64,000 nucleotides of DNA from contig NZ_MECK01000610.1 of NCBI RefSeq assembly GCF_014596465.1, positions 53,676-117,675 of the forward strand. Reading direction: 5' to 3'. The stretch comes from Streptomyces sp. CBMA123 (lineage in GTDB: Bacteria; Actinomycetota; Actinomycetes; Streptomycetales; Streptomycetaceae). The translations under genes and the position numbers were made by a program. This document shows positions 1-8,534 of the stretch, in pieces. The stretch's first letter is position 1; every line of letters starts with the position of its first letter. The notes under the pieces were generated by a model. The model was not told the origin of the DNA and made no database searches. It saw nothing but the letters and a program-made list of their open reading frames with translations.

Positions 1-2
1 GC

Positions 3-2705
3 AAGGCCGACGGCTCCTGGCAGCCCTGGGGCGACGTCACCGGCGTCGTCGGGTCCCTGTCCAACCCCAACCAGCTGTCCCTGTCCGCCACCGCCTCCGG
101 ACTGGAGGTCCTCACCTTCTCCGACGGCGCACTCAGGCACACCCTGCGCAAGCCCGACGGCAACTGGGAAACCTGGGGCAACGTCTACGGCGAGACCGGC
201 AGCCTCACCGGCGCCACCCGCGTCACCAGCGCGGCCACCGGCACCGGCCTCGAGGTCATCGTCATCGCGGGCGACAAGCTCTGGCACACCATCCGCAACT
301 CCAGCGGCAGTTGGCAGCGCTGGGGCGACGTCTACAGCGTCACCGGCTCCCTCAGCACGCCCACCAACCTCACCGCGACCGCCACCGGCGCCGGCCTCGA
401 AGTCGCCGCCATCGCCGGCGGATCCATCTGGCACACCGTCCGAAAGCCCGACGCCAGCTGGCAGAGCTGGGGCAACGTCAGCCAGGTCGTCGGCCAGCTC
501 GACCAGCCCACCTCGGCAGCCGTCGTCAGCTCGGGCGGTGACCTGAAGCTCATCACGGCCGCAGGCGGAGCACTCAACTACACCAAGCGGGCCTACACGA
601 CCGGCAGCTGGCTCCCCTGGACGCAACTCACCCAGACCACCGAGAACCAGCAGAGCGACCAGAGCCAGCGGACCTCCACCTACCCCGTGCCGGGAGGCAC
701 TCGACCCCACGCCCTGTCCCGCGTCGACATCACCGGCACCGGAGCCCGGACCGACACCTTCACCTACGACGAGGCCGGCAACACCATCCGCCGCGTCACC
801 GCCGACGGCGACCAGACCCTCGAATGGAACACCGAGGGCCACCTCGCCAAGTCCACCACCGCGGGCAAGAGCACGACCTTCCTCTACGACGCCAACGGCA
901 CCCGCCTCCTGCGCCGCGAACCCGACGCGGTGACGCTCTACCTGGACGGCCAGGAGCTCAAGCTCGACAAGAACGCCAACAAGGTCACCGGCACCCGCTA
1001 CATCACCGCCGGCAACGTCACCCTCGTCAAGTCCTCCGACGGCAGCCTCAACTACCTCATCCCCGACCAGCAGGGAACCGCCCAACTCACCATCAGCGCC
1101 GACAACCTCGCCTACACCCGAGGCGACACCACCCCGTTCGGCACCCCCCGCGGCAAGAAACCCGCCACCTGGCCCACCGAACGCGGCTTCGTCGGCGGCA
1201 CCAACGACTCCACCACCGGCCTCACCCACCTCGGAGCCCGCGAATACGACTCCGCCAACGGCCGCTTCATCTCCGTCGACCCGGTCCTCGACCTCACCGA
1301 CGCCCAGCAGCTCAACGGCTACGCCTACAGCAACAACAACCCCGCCAACCTCAGCGACCCCAGTGGACTCAGGCCCGACGGTGTCTGTGGCGGCTTCGGC
1401 ACCTGCGCCGACGACAAGGGCAACGTCACCACCGAAACGTTCCAGTTCAAGCGCGACGGATGGGTTGAGGGCTACTGGAACGACTGGAGCGGAAACAAGG
1501 AGCACCCCAACTACGTCAGCAACCACAACTTCATCATCTACAGGGGCGGAACGCTCAAGGACAGCTTCCATGAGCTCTTCGACTCGCTCCAGTACGCCCC
1601 CGGATTCAGCACGCTGGGCGCTCTCGGGTCCGCCGCCATCGACGCCCACGACGGCAACTACCTGAGCGCCGTCCAGAACCTCGCGGGTGCCATCCCAGGT
1701 GAGCGCCTCCTCGGTAAGGCCGGACAGTTCGCAGGAAAGGCAGGAAAGGCATCCAACGAAGCGGAGAAGGTAGAGAATTCGACCGCAGCCGCCACGAACG
1801 AGGCCTGCGACCTCGCCGGCCGGCTCGCGGGCGCGACGCACAGCTTCCCACCGGGCACGCGGGTCCTCCTGGCTGACGGAACAACCCAGGCCATCGAGGA
1901 TCTCCGGCTCGGTGATCAGGTCGAGGCAACGGATCCAGCCACCGGGAACACCGAGTCCAAGTCGGTCATCCGCACCATCCGCACGCCCGACGATGACCAC
2001 TTCACCGATCTGAAACTCCAGGTCGACGCCTCCAATGGCGAGCCCGGAAAGGTGGAAAGCCTCACCAGTACCCAGCACCACCCGTTCTGGGACGAAACCA
2101 CACACCGCTGGACCGACGCCGCGGACCTGAACCCCGGCGACAAGGTCCGCACCGTAGACGGCCGAACTCCCACTGTCCTGGCGGTAAGGAACTACGATAC
2201 CGCCCCTCAGGTTGCCTATGACCTCACCATCGCCGACATCCACACGTACTATGTGCTGGCGGGGGCTACGCCAGTCCTCGTGCATAACAGCAATTGTGGG
2301 CCGGTCGCGAATAACAAGCCGGGCGATCTGGCGCTCGAGATGATGGAGGCTGACTTTGCTGGGGTGACGCCCATGACGGCGGGAACGTCGGAGTTCGCTC
2401 AGGCTGCTAGTGGCGGCGGCCGGTTCCTCTGGGCAGTCGGAGAGAATGGCTCTCTGCATATCATTCCGGACATGCCTGGCATTCATCACACGGTAATGAC
2501 CGGCGGAAACTCCGTAATTGGCGCCGGGCAGGTCACGATCACCAGTCGCGGCGTTGCCTCATCCATTGACAACATGACCGGCCACTACACTCCATGTCCT
2601 CAATGTGCGGCACAATTCCTTCAGCAGGGCGTCAATGCATTCGAGCAGGCGGGGATTCGCGTACCCTTGTCGGCGATTAAGGATTACGGCGGGAGGGCTC
2701 CGTGA
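3..2705 (+). CDS. RHS/YD-repeat polymorphic toxin with Hint domain, 5' end outside the window
   Basis: Secreted or surface toxin-delivery protein, seen here as its last 900 residues; the frame is open from the first bases with no start, so it begins upstream. In order: about four 49-residue propeller-like repeats (G-S-W-x-x-W-G-D/N-V, bases 12-620), YD/RHS repeats (FTYDEAGN near 760), the RHS core signature YDSANGRFISVDP (about 1246-1284), a linker, a pretoxin Hint domain (about 1836-2295, SFPPGTRVLLADG to STQHHPFW to VLVHN) and a C-terminal toxin domain of about 135 residues. The tip carries HHTVMTGG, GHYTPCPQC and an FL-rich helix. Hint domains usually open with Cys; here Thr or Ser occupies that place. 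Base composition is less GC-rich after about 2300, consistent with an exchanged toxin tip. The toxin activity is not identified. Confidence 0.85.
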   Translation, partial: KADGSWQPWGDVTGVVGSLSNPNQLSLSATASGLEVLTFSDGALRHTLRKPDGNWETWGNVYGETGSLTGATRVTSAATGTGLEVIVIAGDKLWHTIRNSSGSWQRWGDVYSVTGSLSTPTNLTATATGAGLEVAAIAGGSIWHTVRKPDASWQSWGNVSQVVGQLDQPTSAAVVSSGGDLKLITAAGGALNYTKRAYTTGSWLPWTQLTQTTENQQSDQSQRTSTYPVPGGTRPHALSRVDITGTGARTDTFTYDEAGNTIRRVTADGDQTLEWNTEGHLAKSTTAGKSTTFLYDANGTRLLRREPDAVTLYLDGQELKLDKNANKVTGTRYITAGNVTLVKSSDGSLNYLIPDQQGTAQLTISADNLAYTRGDTTPFGTPRGKKPATWPTERGFVGGTNDSTTGLTHLGAREYDSANGRFISVDPVLDLTDAQQLNGYAYSNNNPANLSDPSGLRPDGVCGGFGTCADDKGNVTTETFQFKRDGWVEGYWNDWSGNKEHPNYVSNHNFIIYRGGTLKDSFHELFDSLQYAPGFSTLGALGSAAIDAHDGNYLSAVQNLAGAIPGERLLGKAGQFAGKAGKASNEAEKVENSTAAATNEACDLAGRLAGATHSFPPGTRVLLADGTTQAIEDLRLGDQVEATDPATGNTESKSVIRTIRTPDDDHFTDLKLQVDASNGEPGKVESLTSTQHHPFWDETTHRWTDAADLNPGDKVRTVDGRTPTVLAVRNYDTAPQVAYDLTIADIHTYYVLAGATPVLVHNSNCGPVANNKPGDLALEMMEADFAGVTPMTAGTSEFAQAASGGGRFLWAVGENGSLHIIPDMPGIHHTVMTGGNSVIGAGQVTITSRGVASSIDNMTGHYTPCPQCAAQFLQQGVNAFEQAGIRVPLSAIKDYGGRAP
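12..620 (+). repeat. 147-bp tandem repeats encoding lectin/propeller-like units
   Basis: The motif Trp codon recurs at 18, 165, 312 and 459, exactly 147 bases (49 codons) apart, and again at 609. Each unit reads roughly GSWQxWGDV...GSLxxP...GLEVxxIAGxxxWHTxRxP. The pattern resembles beta-propeller lectin-type repeats. A related style of repeat occurs in the secreted protein at 59667-61484. Confidence 0.75.
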
Positions 2706-3319
2706 CAAGGACCGAGCAAGAGTACAGCGAGCTCCGGCAGCTGCCGGGCGATGAGCGACGGGGCTGGGTTCACAGCAAGTTCCCCGAGGGTGCGTCGCCC
2801 CAGTGGTGGCTAGCCATGGTGGAGTCGGCTGAGCTGGGCGTAAGCCCCGCGCGAGTGCTCTCCACTGATCAGCGCAGGGAGAACTTCGACTTCGCGGTTT
2901 CGTTGTTGGAACTCGCCCTCGACGAACGGGGCATGAGCCCATGCCATTCCGCGTACTGGATGGTGAGGCTGGCCGCGTTGGCATTGCGATGCCGCACCCC
3001 AATTGGCGGATTGCCGGAGTCGGTGACACCGGATGGTGCGGCACGGCTAGCGGTAGCGCGGATTCCTCTTTCTCGGGAGGAAGTGCTAATGGCAGCTAAT
3101 CGCCGCCGTAACGATCTCCAACAGGGCAGGGACCGGTTCTACTCGCCCGGCGATGACCTCTCCGATATTCGAAATCAGGCTAGCGAAGAGGTTCAACTGC
3201 TCCAGGAGATTGAGCGGGTTCTATCATCTCTCGAGTGGATTGCTGATCGAATTGTCGATGAGCGGATTTATCGGGAGATCCAGAGTTGGCTTGTCCTGCA
3301 ATCCGAGTTGGAGATCTAA
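2702..3319 (+). CDS. Candidate immunity protein for the RHS toxin
   Basis: A 205-residue soluble, apparently all-helical acidic protein with no signal peptide. Its GTG start overlaps the toxin stop in a GTGA junction, so the two are translationally coupled, the usual arrangement of a polymorphic toxin and its cognate immunity gene. I do not recognise the family. Codon use is less GC-biased than in neighbouring housekeeping-type genes, matching the toxin tip and suggesting joint transfer. A strong hairpin follows about 40 bases downstream. The role is inferred from position only. Confidence 0.7.
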   Translation: MTRTEQEYSELRQLPGDERRGWVHSKFPEGASPQWWLAMVESAELGVSPARVLSTDQRRENFDFAVSLLELALDERGMSPCHSAYWMVRLAALALRCRTPIGGLPESVTPDGAARLAVARIPLSREEVLMAANRRRNDLQQGRDRFYSPGDDLSDIRNQASEEVQLLQEIERVLSSLEWIADRIVDERIYREIQSWLVLQSELEI

Positions 3320-3360
3320 AGGATTGCTTGAATAGGGAACAAAGCGTTTCCCTCGCAGTC

Positions 3361-3397
3361 GGAAGCCCTCGCCAGAGCGAATCTGGCGAGGGCTTCC
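3361..3397. terminator. Bidirectional hairpin terminator between immunity gene and integrase fragment
   Basis: A perfect 16-bp inverted repeat (GGAAGCCCTCGCCAGA and its complement) encloses a 5-base loop and is followed by a short T-rich tail (TTTCTT). It sits between two convergent coding stretches. Confidence 0.8.
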
Positions 3398-3428
3398 GGG
3401 TTTCTTGACGGCAACGCTGACGGCAACG

Positions 3429-3734
3429 TCAGCGGACGGGTTCTGCACTTGGCGGGTTGTCGGTGCTCTCGGGGCCCCGGAGTGCGTCGCCGAGGGTGTC
3501 GATGGCTTGGCGCTGGAGGCGGAAGCGGACGTGGGCGTAGACGGTGGCGGTGACGCCGATGTGGGCGTGGCCGAGTAGTTCCTTGATCACGACGAGTTCT
3601 ACGCCCTGTTCGAGGAGCAGGGTCGCGGCGGTGTGTCGGAGGTCGTGGAACCGGATGCGGCGGAGCCTGGCTGCCCGGCACAGCGCGGTGAAGTGCCGGG
3701 TCAGGGTGGACGGGTCGGTGGGTGAGCCGTCGGG
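3429..3734 (-). pseudogene. Tyrosine recombinase (integrase), C-terminal fragment
   Basis: The reverse frame encodes about 100 residues of a phage-type integrase catalytic domain. RFHDLRHTAATLLLEQG carries the catalytic R-x-x-R element (here HDLRH), followed by LGHAHIGVTATVYAHV, which supplies the second His and the nucleophilic Tyr. The N-terminal part is missing: the frame is cut at 3734, exactly where the IS3-family element begins. Sequence beyond the element does not continue the integrase, so this is a stranded tail rather than a simply interrupted gene. Confidence 0.75.
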
Positions 3735-3819
3735 TGAAGTTCCACCCTCTGGTTGGACACCTGGACACTGGGGCGTATGAGCCCAGAGGAAGCAGTCACA
3801 GGTGGGAACCAAGAGCAAC

Positions 3820-4110
3820 ATGAGTAAGCGGTATTCGGCGGAGTTCAAGCGGGACGCGGTGGCGCTGGTGCGCTCGTCGCCGCACCGGAACGTCACCGAG
3901 ATCGCTCGGGATCTCGGAGTCAGTCCGGAGGGGCTGCGGGGGTGGGTCAAGCAGGACCGGACCGACCGGGGCGAGGGCCTGCCCGGTGAGCTGACCAGCG
4001 CGGAGCGTGAGGAGCTCACCCGGCTGCGGCGGCAGAACGTCGAGCAGCAGAAGACGATCGAGATCCTGCGCAAGGCGGCCGCCTACTTCGCGACCGAGAC
4101 GACACGGTGA
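3820..4110 (+). CDS. IS3-family transposase OrfA
   Basis: A 96-residue DNA-binding subunit. The N-terminal KRYSAEFKRDAVALV opens a helix-turn-helix of the IS3/HTH_Tnp_1 type, followed by a leucine-rich coiled coil (LTRLRRQNVEQQKTIEIL) that ends in KAAAYFATE, a typical OrfA tail. ATG 3820 matches the family start; a GTG at 3802 would add six residues. Its stop overlaps the OrfB start as GTGA, the junction where IS3 elements make an OrfAB product or use reinitiation. Confidence 0.85.
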   Translation: MSKRYSAEFKRDAVALVRSSPHRNVTEIARDLGVSPEGLRGWVKQDRTDRGEGLPGELTSAEREELTRLRRQNVEQQKTIEILRKAAAYFATETTR

Positions 4111-4997
4111 TCCGCTTCCGTTTCGTTGATGATCACCACGGCGCCTGGGGCATCAAGCGGATCTGCCGCGTCCTGGGGATCACCCGCTCCTCGTTCTACG
4201 CCTGGCGTGCCGGCGAGCAGGCCCGTCGCGCCCGTCGGCGGGAGGAGGACCTGCTCGCCGCCGAGATCACCGTGATCCACGTGGCGTCCCGGGGCGCTTA
4301 CGGCGTCCCACGCGTGCACGCGCAGCTCCGTCGCCAGGGCCACCCGGTCAACCGGAAGAAGGTGGAGCGGATCATGCGCGAGCGTGGGATCACGGGCGTC
4401 ACCCGCCGCCGGCGCCGCAACCTGACCCGCCAGGCCCGCAAGCCGATGTTCGCCCCGGACCTGATCGGGCGCGACTTCACCGCGCCCCGCCCCGGAGTGC
4501 GGCTGGTCGGCGACATGACCTGCCTGCCGACCGAGGAGGGTCGGCTCTACCTGGCCACGGCAATCGATCTCGCCACCCGCGAGGTCGTCGGGTATGCGAT
4601 GGCCGACCACCACCGTGCCGAACTGCCGGTAGCCGCACTGCGGATGGCCGCAGCCCGCGGCGGCCTGGAGCGCGGCTGCATCTTTCACTCGGATCGCGGA
4701 AGCGAATATACGTCTTCTGAATTCCGTTGTGAGATAGTCAAGTTGGGCATGAGGCAGTCGATGGGCCGGGTTGGCTCCTGTTACGATAACGCCGCCGCTG
4801 AGAGTTTCTTCGCCGTACTGAAGGAAGAGATCGGCACCCGAGTCTGGCCGGACCGCGCCACCGCCCGGGCGGAAGTCTTCGCGTTCATCGAGACCTTCTA
4901 TAACCGTAGGCGCCTGCGCAGGCACCCCGAGTGGGGCTACCTCACGCCACTCGAGATTCGGCGGCGGCACCGGCAAGGTCACACCCTCGCGGCGTAG
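4107..4997 (+). CDS. IS3-family transposase OrfB (DDE integrase core)
   Basis: A 296-residue catalytic subunit. The N-terminal part carries the HTH_21-like segment (SRGAYGVPRVHAQL, GHPVNRKKVERIM). The DDE triad is visible: Asp in GDMTCLPTEEG, Asp in HSDRGSEYTS and Glu in AAESFFAVLKEE, ending with the conserved YNRRRLRRHP. The frame is intact and full length, so the element may still be active. It overlaps OrfA by four bases. Confidence 0.9.
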   Translation: MIRFRFVDDHHGAWGIKRICRVLGITRSSFYAWRAGEQARRARRREEDLLAAEITVIHVASRGAYGVPRVHAQLRRQGHPVNRKKVERIMRERGITGVTRRRRRNLTRQARKPMFAPDLIGRDFTAPRPGVRLVGDMTCLPTEEGRLYLATAIDLATREVVGYAMADHHRAELPVAALRMAAARGGLERGCIFHSDRGSEYTSSEFRCEIVKLGMRQSMGRVGSCYDNAAAESFFAVLKEEIGTRVWPDRATARAEVFAFIETFYNRRRLRRHPEWGYLTPLEIRRRHRQGHTLAA

Positions 4998-5033
4998 ACA
5001 GAGAGTGTCCAACCGCAGGGTGGAACTTCAGGG

Positions 5034-5201
5034 TGGAACTTCACCTTCACCCGGAACGAACGCTCCGCTGCGGACGCCCAGGACTGGCTGCACTACTACT
5101 CGTCCGAGAAGGAATGCGTCCTCGACGGCCCGCTGCGGGTGTGGCGGGCCGCCGTTGAGAACGGGCTCGGCTTGTGCGGGTTGGCCGTACACATATCTTG
5201 A
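5034..5201 (+). pseudogene. Tail of an unidentified gene truncated at the IS3 element
   Basis: Starting right at the element, the forward frame reads WNFTFTRNERSAADAQDWL and onward for 55 residues to a TGA at 5199. Codons are strongly G/C-ending, which marks it as a genuine coding remnant. A stop lies just upstream across the insertion point, and no start remains. I do not recognise the family. Confidence 0.4.
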
Positions 5202-5253
5202 GCGGCTCGGCCCGACTCCGGTTTCCGCGGGCTTGATACCCCGCACCCGTGTC

Positions 5254-5703
5254 TCAGGACGGCCCGCCGTCACCACTCCGTAGACCACCCAACCCTTCCT
5301 GGAAGACCGGAAGTGCGAACTGCTCTGTGTCGCGTCCCGGCATCTCGAGCTTCTTGAGCTGTCCGCCGACGATGTGGGAGACCAGTGGCACCGCCAGAGC
5401 CTCCGGCCAGAGGCCGGTGCGCTTGCCTTCGGTGAGGACACGCCGGAAGGCTCCGGTGGAGCCCCGCAGGTTTCGGCCGTTCGCCTTCAACTCGTCTGCG
5501 GCGCACTCGCCTTCGCCTTGGAGGACCTGGAGCAGGATCTGCTGCGCTCGCGGCGGGAGGCGGTCGTAGTACGAGCGGGCCCGCTCGGGTGTCCAGCGGT
5601 CGTCGGGTACCGCGGTCACGACCGCGGTCGGCATGGCGGCGAGGGCGAGCAGCTTCTCGAGGGCCTCGGGGGTCGGGTTCTCCACGGTGATCGTGATCTT
5701 CAT
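5254..5703 (-). CDS. Hypothetical protein with possible winged-helix segment
   Basis: A 149-residue protein beginning MKITITVENPTPEALEKL. ATG 5703 is preferred because AAGGGTGAC lies just upstream; the frame could extend 12 residues further. The N-terminal half is Ala/Pro-rich. A central stretch (RARSYYDRLPPRAQQILLQVL) followed by ADELKANGRNLRGSTGAFRR looks like a small helix-turn-helix unit. Similar proteins are scattered in actinomycete accessory regions, but no function is established. It diverges from the recombinase remnant at 5908, sharing a 200-bp upstream region with repeated motifs. Confidence 0.6.
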   Translation of the reverse strand: MKITITVENPTPEALEKLLALAAMPTAVVTAVPDDRWTPERARSYYDRLPPRAQQILLQVLQGEGECAADELKANGRNLRGSTGAFRRVLTEGKRTGLWPEALAVPLVSHIVGGQLKKLEMPGRDTEQFALPVFQEGLGGLRSGDGGPS

Positions 5704-5734
5704 GGCTGTCACCCTTGCAGTCTGGAGTCTTGAA

Positions 5735-5860
5735 CACAAATGACTCTGATAGACGTGTTGCAGACAGAGGATGCGCTGCGAGCGCCGAGTCTGTACCGAT
5801 CTACGTGTTGCGTCGTCTAACTGGATTTAGAGGATGCAATACAGCTCCTGGTACAGATAC
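5735..5860. promoter_or_regulatory. Divergent upstream region with repeated GACGTGTTGC-type motifs
   Basis: Between the divergent starts at 5703 and 5908 the DNA is less GC-rich and carries two imperfect copies of a block: TACGTGTTGC or GACGTGTTGC followed later by AGAGGATGC. A similar stretch (ACAAATGAC, TAGACGT, GATAGAC) occurs at 50998-51035 ahead of another small gene. The layout suggests an operator of a mobile-element regulator; the regulator is not in the window. Confidence 0.4.
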
Positions 5861-5907
5861 GGTGCCCGGACGGATCATCAGCCCGCCGAACCGGAAGGAG
5901 AGCGCCA

Positions 5908-6615
5908 GTGGATGCGGACGCGGGCAATCTGCCCGCTCTGGCGGAGACCGCTGCCGAGGTGGCGATCGGCGAGTTGGTGGACGACAGCCAGGCACTCGCG
6001 CGGTTCGCGTTCTACGGAGTCGACCCGAACGAGACCCTCACCGCAGACGCGGCCGACGACCTCGCCACCGCCCGGCCGGCGCGCACCAGCCAGACCTACG
6101 CCGAAGAGTGGCGCTACTTCGCCCGCTGGTGCGCCGACAACGGCCGGCACCCGGGACCCCGCACCAGCAAGGCGAACCTGGTCTCCTGCATCTCCCGCCT
6201 GCGCCACCGCGGCGGACGCGACGGCACGGGCGCGCCCGTGAGCTCGCTCCGCCTCGCGATGGCGGCGGCCCGCGACGCCAACGCCCGTGCGGGGTACGAG
6301 AACTGGCCACCAAAGAAGGCCACCGCCGAACTGATCCGCAAGCAGGCCGCCGACCACGCCCGCGCCCGCCGCACCCCGGAGTCGAGCCCGCCCGTCGACG
6401 CCGCCCGCACCGGGCACGTCCGCGTATTCGGGAAGATGCTCACTCAGCTCCAGGGTGACCAGCTCCCGCGATGGATCAAGGCGGTCCACGCCGACGACCT
6501 GCCCAGCCTCGACGCCTTCGCCAACGGCCTCGAACGCGACTCGCCGCCGTCACCGCCGGCGTCACACTGCCGTGGAGCTCCGGCGTCGTCGAAGGCCACG
6601 TCAACCGGATCACTC
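5908..6615 (+). pseudogene. Chimera: tyrosine recombinase N-terminus joined to ISL3 transposase C-terminus
   Basis: GTG 5908 follows a strong ribosome site (GGAAGGAG) and opens a recombinase of about 165 residues: ARTSQTYAEEWRYFARWC is the SAM-like core-binding domain. Near 6396 the reading continues in frame into an ISL3-family transposase tail (VFGKMLTQLQGDQLPRWI, DLPSLDAFANGLERD). At about 6540 one base is missing, and the transposase resumes in the next frame as LAAVTAGVTLPWSSGVVEGH before decaying near VNRI. The recombinase catalytic domain is absent, so no working enzyme is expected. Confidence 0.7.
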
Positions 6616-6631
6616 TGTGGAATCAGCGATG

Positions 6632-7594
6632 TCAAGCAGTGTGCTTGTATATCACGCCGAGGTAGTGGCGGTCTCGGTGAGGCACGTGGTTGTCCCGGCC
6701 CGGGAGACTGAAGACCGCGCAGACGTCAGCGGGTCGAGTGCGGATGCTGGACTGCTGTCCGAACGTGAGGGTGTCGTTGACATAGTGCTCACATCCTGCG
6801 GTGTCCAGGGCCGTGACCAGTTCCTCGCGGAGCACGGTGGCCTCGAACGACTCTGAATCGGGCAGGACCAACGAGGGGAGATTCGCGGTCGAACCGGGCC
6901 AGAGGTGGATCCAGATGCCGCTGACCGCCCGCTGGGTGACGTCCAGCTTAAGTCCGCCCCACGAGTATGGATAGCCGTCGATGTCTGGCCGCTTCATGCG
7001 GATGGCGGGGTGTGGGCGCCCCTGACCGAGGACGTCCTCGGCCTCGGCCAGGGGCATTCCGCAGTGAAGAGGGCCGATCAGGCCGGTTCGGGCGAAGTCG
7101 ACGAGCACGTTCATCAATGTCACGGCAGTGACTGTGACACTCTCCCGGGCCGGTGTGCACTCCGATTTCAGCGCGCTGCGGAGCCCGTCCCACCCTGTCG
7201 GACGTCGACGAGCGGCAGAAGGCGGGCCGTCAACGGCACGTCCAGTTCGCGCGGAGATCTGCCCGGCCTTGCTGGGCGCTTCCAGCGGCTTGCCGAGACG
7301 GTCGCCCAACCCGATCGTGCGCTGGGCCTCGGTGCGGATGGTGCCGTCGGGCATGCGGACCTTCTCGGTCCGGTAGAAGCCCGCGGCCGTCAGCTCCTTG
7401 AGGGCCTTGCGGACGGTGCCGCGCCCATGGGTACTGGTGTCTGCCATGTGCCGGCCGTCCTCGCGCCAGCCGTCGGGGCGGGAGAGGAGGTCGGCGAGCA
7501 GGCCGCGGGCGGTGTAGCTCAGCCGGCGGAACTGCAGGACGGCGTTGGGAAGGACGGTGAAGTGGCGTGCGTGTTCGCTACGATGAACGTGCAT
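6632..7594 (-). CDS. Helix-turn-helix protein fused to an uncharacterised domain
   Basis: A 320-residue protein. The first 100 residues (HARHFTVLPNAVLQFRRLSY, then GRGTVRKALKELTAAGFYRTE) form a winged helix like that of actinomycete replication- or regulator-type HTH proteins, with a conserved basic tail. The second half (from LGKPLEAPSK on) contains IGPLHCGMPLAEAEDVLGQG and YPYSWGGLKLDVTQ, features of a small domain seen alone in Streptomyces hypothetical proteins. The two halves may have been joined by recombination in this mobile-rich region. AGGAG lies 13 bases upstream of the ATG. Confidence 0.6.
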   Translation of the reverse strand: MHVHRSEHARHFTVLPNAVLQFRRLSYTARGLLADLLSRPDGWREDGRHMADTSTHGRGTVRKALKELTAAGFYRTEKVRMPDGTIRTEAQRTIGLGDRLGKPLEAPSKAGQISARTGRAVDGPPSAARRRPTGWDGLRSALKSECTPARESVTVTAVTLMNVLVDFARTGLIGPLHCGMPLAEAEDVLGQGRPHPAIRMKRPDIDGYPYSWGGLKLDVTQRAVSGIWIHLWPGSTANLPSLVLPDSESFEATVLREELVTALDTAGCEHYVNDTLTFGQQSSIRTRPADVCAVFSLPGRDNHVPHRDRHYLGVIYKHTA

Positions 7595-7900
7595 CGGGAG
7601 TTGCTGCTCCTGGCGCCGGACCCCGGGGTGTTGGTAGCACCGCCGGGGTCAACTGTTTTCTGTTGAGGTTACGGAACGTACCACGGTGCTCACAGCCGCT
7701 TCAGCGCTTTTCCGCAACGGGACTGAGGGAACGTCGCAGCAGTGCGCCTGGTGTCCGGACCTGCACGGATGAGTAGCAGTACTGATGCGACGGCCGGAAC
7801 GGATCGGCGAGGTTCTCCCCGTCCTCACCAGCCGCACCGTCCGGAAAACCGTCGTGTCCGCAGCGAGCCTGACCCCTGCCCGTCACCTCCTGGCCCGCCG
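7595..7900. other. Gene-free stretch upstream of the HTH gene
   Basis: About 300 bases without a convincing gene. A less GC-rich part (7650-7700, TTTTCTGTTGAGGTTACGG) probably holds the reverse-strand promoter of the gene ending at 6632. I see no RNA gene or clear operator. Confidence 0.4.
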
Positions 7901-7904
7901 ACTC

Positions 7905-8335
7905 CCCGCCCAGCGGCGGCGACCCCAAGCCGCTGTGGCTGTGGTGGTCACGGGCCACGGCCGGCCCCGCGGAGACCGACCTGGCCTGGCAGGCATTCCT
8001 GCGCAGGTTCGACATCGAGCACTTCCTCAGGATGATCAAGCAGACACCGGGCTGGACCGCTCCGAGACCGCGGGAAGCCGAGGCGGCGGACCGCTGGACC
8101 TGGCTGATCGTCACCGCCCGCACCCAGCTGCGCCTCGCCCGCTCTCCGACCCCGCCCTGCGACGGCCCCGGGAGAAGCCGGCCGAACCGAACAAGCTCAC
8201 CCCCGCACGAGTCCGACGCGGGTTCCGGCACCTGCACGCCAGAACACGAAACCCCGCCAAACGGGACGAATCACAAGCTGGGGCGCTGCAACGACTCCCA
8301 GAACCCTGGCGCTGTCCCTTCCGTATCCCTCCCTC
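7905..8335 (+). pseudogene. Decayed transposase fragment
   Basis: One forward frame reads DPKPLWLWWSRA, AWQAFLRRFDIEHFLRMIKQ, and AADRWTWLIVTARTQLRLAR. This is the C-terminal signature of the widespread actinobacterial putative transposases with this layout. Near 8145 the similarity jumps to another frame (LRRPREKPAEPNKLTPARVR). The N-terminal half is absent and at least one frameshift is present. Confidence 0.6.
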
Positions 8336-8534
8336 GTCCCCGGATGACCGGTCGGGTGTCCCAAGCCGCAGGTCAGCGCCCTGGGACGAGCAGAGACATC
8401 CCCTGCCAACGTCCCAGCGGGCCAAACGGGCTCGCGCCTGGTGCAGAGTCCTCCCTGTCGGCTCCGGGGTGGACCGACGGATCACAGGGCGAGCCGGGCG
8501 ACAGCGGCCGGCGTCCTGGCTACGGAGGATCGCG

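Larger units (their letters stand above)
3735..5030 (+). mobile_element. Complete IS3-family insertion sequence, about 1.3 kb
   Basis: Terminal inverted repeats of 26 bp (3735-3760 and 5005-5030, 24 of 26 matching, TGAAGTTCCACCC at the outside) bound two overlapping transposase frames. GGG flanks both ends (3732-3734 and 5031-5033), consistent with the 3-bp target duplication of this family, although GGG could match by chance in such GC-rich DNA. Flanking coding remnants lie on opposite strands, so the insertion may have been followed by deletion. Confidence 0.85.

Noticed and set aside
687..2705. GTG 687 as the RHS gene start
   Set aside because: The same frame is open and clearly coding from base 3, including repeats upstream.
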